A DNA stretch of 13,951 nucleotides from Rhodobacterales bacterium UBA5972 (GTDB taxonomy: Bacteria > Pseudomonadota > Alphaproteobacteria > Rhodobacterales > Rhodobacteraceae), in NCBI GenBank assembly GCA_002430125.1, contig DJBQ01000110.1:1-13951 (forward strand), in the 5' to 3' direction. Below are positions 7,542 to 13,556 of the stretch, piece by piece; positions within the stretch are counted from its first letter, which is position 1; every line of letters begins with the position of its first letter. The notes under the pieces were generated by a model. It ran no database searches. It worked only from the letters and a program-made list of their open reading frames with translations, and was not told the origin of the DNA. The translations under genes and the position numbers were made by a program.

Positions 7542-8944
7542 GCCGAATTGACCAACTTTCTTTAAGATTAGGTGGTATCAGCCTGATAACGAATGAAAAA
7601 GCAGTGCGCGCAAAAAGTCGGGATTTCTTTTGGTACTCTCCGGTTCTGAAGGACGCTTTGGATCACGTGACAGCCCAAGCCGTGGTGATGGCCCAAACCG
7701 AAGATGATGTTGTTCGCACCCTAGCGGCCTGTTTTGAGTTGGATATTCCTGTCACCCCGCGTGGGTCGGGCACCGGAAATTACGGTCAGGCAATGCCCAT
7801 TGCCGGGGGTGTCGTTCTGGACACAAGCCTGATGAATGCGATCACCCGTATCGATGATGGTGTGCTAATTTGCGGCCCCGGAGCGCTGATGGGAGATATT
7901 GAAACAGCAACCCTTGCGGCCACACGTCAGGAATTGCGAATGCATCCTTCGACCCGTGAAACCGCCAGCATCGGTGGGTTTATCGCCGGTGGTTCTGGCG
8001 GGGTAGGATCGGTGCGTTGGGGAATGTTGCACGAACCCGGTAACATTCGAAGCGTGCGAATTGCAACGATGGAGGCGCGCCCTCGTTTGATCGATTTGAC
8101 CGGACTCGACATTAACAATGTGCATCATGCTTACGGTGTGACAGGTGTGATCACAGAAGTTGAAATGCCCTTGGTAAAGGCGGAGAACTGGGTCGAAGTT
8201 CTGCTGACTTTCGATGACTGGCAGGCATGTGTGGCGGCAGGCTGGGACATATTGGATGATCCGGATGTGATCCTAAAGCAACTTGCCGCGATCCAGACGC
8301 CGGCACCGTATTGTTATTTTGTCCGGCATCGTAAATTCTTGCAAGAAAACAGCAGTTTATTGTGCGTACTTGTGGCCGATAGGTGGATTGAATCTTTTCT
8401 AGCGCTTACCGCTGGTCGCTGTGTGTACCGGTCAGATACTGCCAGTGACGACGACAAAAAGCGGCTGCCGCACCTGCATCACTTGTGCTGGAATCACACA
8501 ACGCTCAGGGCTTTGAAGATTGATCCCGAGGTTACTTATCTGCAATTGGGAACCCGCGATGGGGATGAGGTGAACTCGATCACCGATGTCGCAAAGATGT
8601 TCCCGGACGAGATTATTAATCACGTCGAATTCACCCGCAGTCAAGGCAAAGCGCGGGCGTCGATGTTGCCGCTCCTGCGGTACCACAGTAAATTGCGGAT
8701 GGACATGATCGTGGCGCAACTAGCTGATATCGGGATATTAAACTGGAATCCACATGCTTACACGCTGGAGGAAGGCAATCACCGAAATCCAGACCCCTCA
8801 CAAATCGCCTTGAAGCGTGAAAATGACCCGAAAGGTTTGCTGAACCCTGGCAAGTTGATCGGTTGGGACAATCCTGATTATATCTATGATATGAAAGGTG
8901 GATACCACGCCCCACAAATGCAGGTGAAACCATGCGTGCCTTAA
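7538..8944 (+). CDS. FAD-linked oxidase (GlcD/VAO-type flavoprotein)
   Basis: A 468-residue oxidoreductase with the PCMH-type FAD domain in the first ~200 residues. The pyrophosphate-binding loop is VTPRGSGTGNYGQ (72-84) and the second FAD-contact segment is ASIGGFIAGGSGGVGSVRWG (143-162). The C-terminal motif DPKGLLNPGKLIGW is typical of the vanillyl-alcohol-oxidase superfamily. The P-loop lacks the His or Cys used for covalent flavin attachment, so FAD is probably bound non-covalently. The substrate-binding half resembles neither glycolate nor D-lactate oxidases clearly, so the substrate (a 2-hydroxy acid, amine or cyclic intermediate) is unassigned. The start overlaps the amidohydrolase stop by four bases and has GGAAGGA eight bases upstream. 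Its C-terminus overlaps the RidA-like gene by 13 bases. Oxidation directly ahead of a RidA-like protein fits generation of an imine or enamine (inference). Confidence 0.88.
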   Translation: MSRIDQLSLRLGGISLITNEKAVRAKSRDFFWYSPVLKDALDHVTAQAVVMAQTEDDVVRTLAACFELDIPVTPRGSGTGNYGQAMPIAGGVVLDTSLMNAITRIDDGVLICGPGALMGDIETATLAATRQELRMHPSTRETASIGGFIAGGSGGVGSVRWGMLHEPGNIRSVRIATMEARPRLIDLTGLDINNVHHAYGVTGVITEVEMPLVKAENWVEVLLTFDDWQACVAAGWDILDDPDVILKQLAAIQTPAPYCYFVRHRKFLQENSSLLCVLVADRWIESFLALTAGRCVYRSDTASDDDKKRLPHLHHLCWNHTTLRALKIDPEVTYLQLGTRDGDEVNSITDVAKMFPDEIINHVEFTRSQGKARASMLPLLRYHSKLRMDMIVAQLADIGILNWNPHAYTLEEGNHRNPDPSQIALKRENDPKGLLNPGKLIGWDNPDYIYDMKGGYHAPQMQVKPCVP

Positions 8945-9318
8945 CGCCCTTCACGATTGCCCCGCCTTTTGGCGCGTATTCTCATGGTATTGAGGCGATT
9001 TTCGCACGCGTGGTTCTGACCTCAGGCCAGTTAGGAATGGCCAGAGACGGTTCAATTCCTGCGGGCATAGAAGCACAAACAGAAATATGTTTGGCAAATA
9101 TCGGCGCGATTTTGGCCGAAGCCGGGCTGGGCCGCGCAAATATCCTGCGCTTGAACGCTTACGTGACGGATCGCGCATTTATTACCGGGTATATGGCGGC
9201 GCGCGATCGCTGGTTGGCAAGTTGCGACATTAAGCCTGCTTCTACATTGCTCATCGTATCCGGATTTACAAGGCCGGAATTTATTGTTGAAATAGAAGCG
9301 ATTGCGGGAATAACCTGA
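8932..9318 (+). CDS. RidA/YjgF family protein lacking the catalytic arginine
   Basis: A 128-residue Rid-family protein; family members are trimers that hydrolyse reactive imines or enamines, or act in specific catabolic pathways. The N-terminal FGAYSHGI (13-20), LTSGQLG (29-35) and C-terminal FIVEIEAIA (117-125) motifs are clear. At the position of Arg105 of E. coli RidA (P-A-R-S) this protein has P-A-S-T (102-105), so Ser104 replaces the arginine needed for imine deaminase activity. That places it with the divergent Rid4-Rid7-type groups rather than true RidA. It starts at an ATG inside the 3' end of the oxidase gene (13-base overlap) with AGGTGA correctly spaced, and its stop overlaps the creatininase-family start by one base. 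Being embedded in the operon argues for a pathway-specific task, not housekeeping. Confidence 0.9.
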   Translation: MRALTPFTIAPPFGAYSHGIEAIFARVVLTSGQLGMARDGSIPAGIEAQTEICLANIGAILAEAGLGRANILRLNAYVTDRAFITGYMAARDRWLASCDIKPASTLLIVSGFTRPEFIVEIEAIAGIT

Positions 9319-10109
9319 TGCACCCAAAACCCTTTTGGCGCGACATGGCGACCACAGATTACGTCGACTGCAGCGACTGGATCGTGGTGCTGCCGGTGGC
9401 CGCCATAGAACAACACGGCCCGCATTTGCCGGTTGGTGTGGACAGCATCATAGCCGAAGGCATGATCGATCGCGCCGCCAAAGATATGCCCGCCGATCTC
9501 CCAGTTACGTTCTTACCGGTGCAGCAAATTGGCAAATCAAACGAGCATGTCCGTTTTGCGGGTACGCTGACACTTGATGCGCAGACCGCGATTGCGGCTT
9601 GGCAGGCGATTGGCGAAAGTATTGCGCGCGCGGGCGTGCGGAAGCTGGTGCTGGTCACTTCGCATGGCGGCAATGTGGCGCCAATGGATATTGTCGCGCG
9701 TGACCTGCGCGAACGCCACGACATGCTTGTGATCACAACCAGCTGGGGCAGGCTGGGCGACTGGCAATCCGTCTATAATGTCGGGCCGGAAACTATTGAT
9801 ATTCATGGAGGGTTTTCCGAGACCTCGGTCATGCTGGCTTTGCGCCCTGATCTTGTGGATATGACTAAAGCACAGAATTTTTCATCTGCTCAAACCGGCC
9901 TTAAACAGCGGTTCAAACATCTGGCCTTTCACAGTGGGAATGCCAACATCGCGTGGCTGTCAGGTGATCTTAATCCGCAAGGCGTTGTTGGTGATGCAAG
10001 TCAGGCAACCGCAGCCCTTGGAGAACTTGATTTGGCCGGATCTATTCGAGGATTCATTGAACTGATGCGTGAAATAAACGCGTTTTCACCACCTAAGGCC
10101 CAGATATGA
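9318..10109 (+). CDS. Creatininase-family metal-dependent amide hydrolase
   Basis: A 263-residue member of the creatininase/MftE/FAPy-deformylase fold. Metal-site residues by motif are Glu31 and His33 (AIEQHGPHLP), Asp42 (GVDS), His116 (TSHGGN) and Glu168 (DIHGGFSETS). The family hydrolyses cyclic or formyl amides and related C-N or C-C bonds using a dinuclear metal centre. In creatininase itself the central motif is H-Y-E-N; here it is H-G-G-N, so the second-metal ligand arrangement is that of the non-creatinine members and creatinine is an unlikely substrate. The length is normal and no signal peptide is seen. Start: ATG at 9318 shares its first base with the RidA-like stop codon (TGATG), with GGGAA about seven bases upstream. 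Its stop overlaps the DUF2165 start. It probably hydrolyses a cyclic or amide intermediate from the preceding genes (inference). Confidence 0.9.
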   Translation: MHPKPFWRDMATTDYVDCSDWIVVLPVAAIEQHGPHLPVGVDSIIAEGMIDRAAKDMPADLPVTFLPVQQIGKSNEHVRFAGTLTLDAQTAIAAWQAIGESIARAGVRKLVLVTSHGGNVAPMDIVARDLRERHDMLVITTSWGRLGDWQSVYNVGPETIDIHGGFSETSVMLALRPDLVDMTKAQNFSSAQTGLKQRFKHLAFHSGNANIAWLSGDLNPQGVVGDASQATAALGELDLAGSIRGFIELMREINAFSPPKAQI

Positions 10110-10597
10110 TTGATACGGCTTTGCTGGTCGCACAAACCGCCGCAACCGGATTTCTTGCCGCTTGGATGTTTACCGGCGTGAAAGACAACTGGCTTCATCC
10201 CGACCTTAACGGTGCCGTCGTTGGGGTGATCCTGCGGATTGAAAAGATGCAACTGAATTTCCCGCAGGAATACGCGCAAATCAAACACCGCCGGGTTGAG
10301 AGCGACCGAGTTCACCGGGCCATTTTCTGGCTGATAGTGCTTTGGGAAACTCTGGCGCTGATCGTCTTGGTGATTGCAACCGTCGCAATGGGGCTGGCGC
10401 TGGTCGGGGTTATCTCGCCCGATATTGCGCGCAGTCTGGCCCTGATGGGTGTTCTGTTATTCACATCGGTTTGGGCGGGGTTTTTGATTTTCGGGAACCA
10501 CTGGGTTTACTGGTATTGCCATGAATGGGGGCAGAACAGTCATTTCCAATTGCTGCTATGGGGGTTGAGCACGTTGATTTTTCTGGCGATTGGTTAG
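10106..10597 (+). CDS. DUF2165 family small integral membrane protein
   Basis: A 163-residue inner-membrane protein of unknown function. Four hydrophobic segments are visible at about 4-24, 72-101, 110-130 and 146-163, with a charged loop of ~45 residues between the first and second (HPDLNGAVVG...HRRVESDRVHRA). The GNHWVYWYCHEWGQNSHFQ segment (130-148) matches the tryptophan-rich G-(E/H)-W-x-x-x-W...W-N/G-Q pattern I associate with DUF2165. The start overlaps the creatininase-family stop in an ATGA arrangement, with TAAGG seven bases upstream, so it belongs to the same translationally coupled chain. It could be a transport accessory, sensor or quinone-linked partner, but nothing in the sequence decides this; no heme or metal motif is seen. 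Confidence 0.82.
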   Translation: MIDTALLVAQTAATGFLAAWMFTGVKDNWLHPDLNGAVVGVILRIEKMQLNFPQEYAQIKHRRVESDRVHRAIFWLIVLWETLALIVLVIATVAMGLALVGVISPDIARSLALMGVLLFTSVWAGFLIFGNHWVYWYCHEWGQNSHFQLLLWGLSTLIFLAIG

Positions 10598-10656
10598 TTG
10601 GGCTGCAAGTCATCGAAATATGGGATTGAGGCCTTTCCAAAGCCGATGTTTTGCAT

Positions 10657-10670
10657 TTAACTAGCGTTAA
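10657..10670. promoter_or_regulatory. Inverted repeat TTAAC-TAGC-GTTAA upstream of hpaH, candidate operator
   Basis: A perfect 5-bp inverted repeat with a 4-base spacer lies 26 bases before the hpaH start codon in the 98-base gap after the DUF2165 gene. Short TTAAC/GTTAA-type half-sites suit a MarR-family dimer, and an hpaR-like gene is in the window. I could not identify a convincing promoter around it. HpaR binding is inference. Confidence 0.35.
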
Positions 10671-10695
10671 CGCACCGCTTTCAGAAGGCAGACAA

Positions 10696-11496
10696 TTGAC
10701 CCCACGTGACCACACGAGAGCAGCTGAACGATTGAACCATGCCGAACAGCTTGGCCATCAAATTGGCTGTTTCAGTCAGGATTTCCCTTTGATGACAATG
10801 GCCGACGCCTATGCGATCCAAAATGCCTGGGTGAATTTGAAGCTGACACAGGGGCGCAAAATCAAGGGCCGCAAGATCGGCTTGACCAGTCGCGCGATGC
10901 AAAGCCAGTTAAACATTGATATCCCCGACAGCGGCATTCTGTTTGACGATATGTTTTTTGATGGCGGCGCGATTGTCCCGGCCGGCAGGTTTATCGAGCC
11001 ACGGATCGAGGCGGAAATCGCTTTCATCATGGCGAAAGACCTTAAGGGGCCGAATGTCACACCCGCGCAGGTTCTGGCAGCCACTGCCACCGTCGCCCCG
11101 GCGCTTGAAATTCTTGACACAAGGATTTTTCGCAAAGACCCGGTGACGGGCAAGACCCGCACGGTTTTTGACACGATTTCGGATAACGCCGCGAATGCCG
11201 GTATCGTTGTGGGGACGCAGCACAGCGATCCAAATAAGGTTGATCTGAAATGGGTCGGTGCGATCACCACCCGCGACGGCGTAGTTGAGGAAACTGGCCT
11301 TGGCGCCGGTGTTCTTGGCGATCCGTTATTGTCGATGGCGTGGTTGGCGAACCGCTTGGCCGAACATTACGATTACATCCGCGCGGGCGAGGTGGTGCTG
11401 TCAGGCAGTTTCGTTCGCGCAATCGAGGCCCCTTCCGGGTCGCAGTTTCACGCTGATTTCGGCCCGTTCGGGTCGGTCAGTATCTCTTTCACATAA
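10696..11496 (+). CDS. hpaH: 2-oxo-hept-4-ene-1,7-dioate hydratase
   Basis: Adds water to 2-oxo-hept-4-ene-1,7-dioate to give 4-hydroxy-2-oxoheptane-1,7-dioate in the homoprotocatechuate (3,4-dihydroxyphenylacetate) meta-cleavage pathway. It aligns with E. coli HpaH/HpcG throughout from memory: DAYAIQ (37-42), KGRKIGLTSRAMQ (57-69), LFDDMFF (82-88), RIEAEIAF (103-110) with Glu105 and Glu107, Glu138, and KTRTVFDTISDNAANAGI. Glu105/107/138 match the Mg-binding triad. The chosen start is the TTG at 10696: it has AGAAGG at good spacing and gives 266 residues, like the E. coli protein, whereas the frame open from 10651 adds 15 unconserved residues. It is followed by hpaI with 10 bases between. The gap upstream suggests its own promoter, though read-through from the preceding operon is possible. 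Confidence 0.93.
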   Translation: MTPRDHTRAAERLNHAEQLGHQIGCFSQDFPLMTMADAYAIQNAWVNLKLTQGRKIKGRKIGLTSRAMQSQLNIDIPDSGILFDDMFFDGGAIVPAGRFIEPRIEAEIAFIMAKDLKGPNVTPAQVLAATATVAPALEILDTRIFRKDPVTGKTRTVFDTISDNAANAGIVVGTQHSDPNKVDLKWVGAITTRDGVVEETGLGAGVLGDPLLSMAWLANRLAEHYDYIRAGEVVLSGSFVRAIEAPSGSQFHADFGPFGSVSISFT

Positions 11497-11506
11497 GGAT
11501 CACCCA

Positions 11507-12307
11507 ATGCCAGCCCCGATAAATACCTTCAAGAAAGCTATAACCAACGGCCAGTTGCAAATCGGTTTCTGGCAAAGCTTAGGGACCACCATCACCGCCG
11601 AAATAAGCGCCTATTCAGGTTTTGACTGGTTGCTGCTTGATGGCGAACACGGGCCAAACGAAATCCGCGACATCCGCGACCAATTGCAGGTCGTCGGACC
11701 TTCCCCGAGCCAAGCAGTCGTGCGGATTTCCGGAGTTGATGTCGTGCAAGTGAAACGGGTTATGGACGCAGGCGCACAGTCAATATTGGTGCCGATGGTG
11801 GACACAGCAGAAGACGCGGCTTTGATGGCCAAAGCAATGCGCTATCCGCCTGAAGGCATTCGCGGCAATGGTTCCGGGGTTGTACGGGCGTCAGATTACG
11901 GTCGTACGCCGGGCTATCTGACCAATGCCAATGACGAGGCCTGCTTGTTGGTGCAGGCCGAAACTATAACCGCGGTCAATAACCTCGAAGCGATCTGCGC
12001 CATTGATGGCGTTGACGGCGTGTTTATCGGCCCGTCGGATTTGGCCACAAGCATGGGCCATATCGGCAACCCCGGACATCCCGAGGTTCAGGCTGTGATC
12101 GAGGACGCGATCTTGCGCATTTGCGCCACGGGTAAAGCCGCCGGCATCCTTATGGCGGACGAAACCAAAGCCCGACGTTACATCGAACTTGGTGCGCTTT
12201 ACGTCGCGGTGGGTTCGGATGTGTCCATATTGGCGAATGGCGCGAAAAACCTTGCGGCAAAATATCTGGGCGGGGCAGTGGCCTCGACCAAAGGGCAGGT
12301 TTACTGA
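11507..12307 (+). CDS. hpaI: 4-hydroxy-2-oxoheptane-1,7-dioate aldolase
   Basis: Class II pyruvate aldolase that cleaves 4-hydroxy-2-oxoheptane-1,7-dioate to pyruvate and succinic semialdehyde, the step after HpaH. The 266-residue protein tracks E. coli HpaI closely with a +3 offset: catalytic His48 in DGEHGPN, Arg73 in QAVVRI, metal ligands Glu152 (VQAETI) and Asp178 (GPSDL). It also keeps RYPPEGIRG (112-120) and the C-terminal KGQVY, similar to HpaI's KPGVY. The ATG at 11507 is preceded by AAGGA, which overlaps the hpaH stop codon. The open frame extends upstream to 11285 but that part lies within hpaH in another frame and is not coding. The 3' end faces the convergent GSCFA gene 63 bases away. 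Stereochemically relaxed HpaI enzymes accept several 2-oxo acids, so use by another pathway is possible. Confidence 0.95.
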   Translation: MPAPINTFKKAITNGQLQIGFWQSLGTTITAEISAYSGFDWLLLDGEHGPNEIRDIRDQLQVVGPSPSQAVVRISGVDVVQVKRVMDAGAQSILVPMVDTAEDAALMAKAMRYPPEGIRGNGSGVVRASDYGRTPGYLTNANDEACLLVQAETITAVNNLEAICAIDGVDGVFIGPSDLATSMGHIGNPGHPEVQAVIEDAILRICATGKAAGILMADETKARRYIELGALYVAVGSDVSILANGAKNLAAKYLGGAVASTKGQVY

Positions 12308-12370
12308 GCAAGGACGGGTTTATTCCGATCTGGTTTCAGCCCGCCCCATAAGTCAGCGTTTTGCCCGATG

Positions 12371-13435
12371 TCAGACGATCCACTCGTTGATGAACCCGTC
12401 GGTGATCTGTTTGACAATGTGATCGGTCACGTGAACGGCATCGGTTGCCCATGTCGCATCCCGGCGTGAGTTCATCACCATTTCATAAGATGGGAAATAA
12501 TCCACATGATCAAAGGACTCGCGCGCATCCTCGGCAACTGCCCGCAACAGGCATTTCGAAAGCGTTGACGAGGCAACGACATCATCCGATGTCATAGTCG
12601 TCTGCAAAGGTACCGGCGACACCGTCACCACCAATTTGGCTTTGGGCGCGTGCACCAACAGCAGGTTGACAAACTCGTGCATTTTTTCCCGTAGGAACAT
12701 GAAATTAGGCCGCATATGCACGAACCGGTTGGTATAGGTACCCAAACTGGCCTTTTCAGCGCGAATTTCCTGGCGCATGGCCGTAGGATGCGGAGACGTA
12801 TTCAGGTAAAGGCCCGTTTTATTGTCAAGCCACATTTCAACCAGACCCAGAGTGATGAAAACCGCATTGGCGTCGGCCAAACGGCGGAAAACGCGGGCGA
12901 TTTCCGCTTTGACCTCGGCATGTTTATCAAGCGATAAAAGGTCGATCCCTGATGTTGCGGTATCAAAGAAAGCGTTCTCGCTGATTTCAATATATCGCGC
13001 GGATTCATCTTTTGATCCGTCAAATGTTCGATTGATTTCATCAATCATCGACGGGATGTTGAACTTGTTCATCGCTGCGCGCGGGTCACGGTCCTGATTG
13101 TAATAGCCCGCAGGAATTTTTATGCCATCGGTCAGGCAATTCAGATTGCGCTCTTTCAGAGAGTGTTCAATGTTTCGGGCAAAACATGATCCGATTCCAA
13201 AAAATCCGTCGTCTTTGTTGAACAGAAATTTCGGCTTGCTGTTGACATAGAAAAATTCGTTCTGAAACCGGGCTTGAGCGCTGAACTCATTGTTTCCGGC
13301 GGTGTCGATCCATTTGTTGTATTTGTTCAATCTGTTGTTTTCAGAGATTTTACTGAAAGGGGTTCGGTGTTCTTCCGATCGTGGTGACGGTGCGATGGTT
13401 TCAGTTGGCTCTTTTTGCCAAAATGCTCCTATCAA
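12371..13435 (-). CDS. GSCFA domain protein (SGNH-hydrolase clan)
   Basis: A 354-residue protein with the diagnostic GIGSCFARNIE motif (80-90) that names the GSCFA family; Ser83 would be the nucleophile if it is an SGNH-like hydrolase. A C-terminal ATDAVHVTDHI provides an Asp/His pair in the expected place. FITLGLVEMW and LVVTVSPVPL are further conserved blocks. The family is of unknown function; esterase activity on glycans or lipids is a reasonable but untested guess. The first ~75 residues are polar and unrecognised, with no signal peptide. Start: TTG at 13435 with GGAG seven bases upstream; no better ATG lies upstream in frame. The 5' third appears more AT-rich than its neighbours. It sits in antisense orientation between hpaI and the hpaR-like gene and has no obvious role in aromatic catabolism, so it may be a recent insertion. 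Confidence 0.88.
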   Translation of the reverse strand: MIGAFWQKEPTETIAPSPRSEEHRTPFSKISENNRLNKYNKWIDTAGNNEFSAQARFQNEFFYVNSKPKFLFNKDDGFFGIGSCFARNIEHSLKERNLNCLTDGIKIPAGYYNQDRDPRAAMNKFNIPSMIDEINRTFDGSKDESARYIEISENAFFDTATSGIDLLSLDKHAEVKAEIARVFRRLADANAVFITLGLVEMWLDNKTGLYLNTSPHPTAMRQEIRAEKASLGTYTNRFVHMRPNFMFLREKMHEFVNLLLVHAPKAKLVVTVSPVPLQTTMTSDDVVASSTLSKCLLRAVAEDARESFDHVDYFPSYEMVMNSRRDATWATDAVHVTDHIVKQITDGFINEWIV

Positions 13436-13475
13436 AGCCGTTCTCCGTAAATGAAAATCGAATTGTCACGCTTCG

Positions 13476-13504
13476 CGAATAATAATTTCGTGTTGCAAAG
13501 TCAA
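13476..13504 (-). promoter_or_regulatory. Weak candidate promoter for the GSCFA gene
   Basis: Reading the minus strand, TTGACT (13504-13499) is followed after 17 bases by TATTCG (13481-13476), about 40 bases before the TTG start. The -35 is good but the -10 is poor, so this is tentative. An AT-rich near-palindrome, CGAATAATAATTTCG, overlaps the -10 end (13476-13490). Confidence 0.25.
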
Positions 13505-13541
13505 CTGTCGGCAGATGAACCGAACTGGCGGGTTTTCGCAC

Positions 13542-13556
13542 AACTGCTCGGCAGTT
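13542..13556 (-). terminator. Stem-loop at the 3' end of the hpaR-like gene
   Basis: AACTGC-TCG-GCAGTT is a perfect 6-bp inverted repeat with a 3-base loop that overlaps the stop codon of the MarR-family gene. There is no U-run after it, so it is at best a weak terminator or a stability hairpin. Confidence 0.3.

Noticed and set aside
10598..10650. Terminator-like GGCCTTTCCAAAGCC in the DUF2165-hpaH gap
   Set aside because: The stem is short with a bulge and almost no loop, and there is only a four-base T run; not convincing.
10651..10695. Upstream TTG start giving hpaH 15 more residues
   Set aside because: The extra residues do not match HpaH, and the TTG at 10696 has a better ribosome binding site and gives the family length.
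11285..11506. In-frame upstream extension of hpaI
   Set aside because: It lies inside hpaH in another frame, and the ATG at 11507 has a good AAGGA and matches the known HpaI N-terminus.
12308..12370. Intrinsic terminator between convergent hpaI and GSCFA genes
   Set aside because: Only a 4-bp CGGG/CCCG pairing with a long loop and no U-tract was found on either strand.
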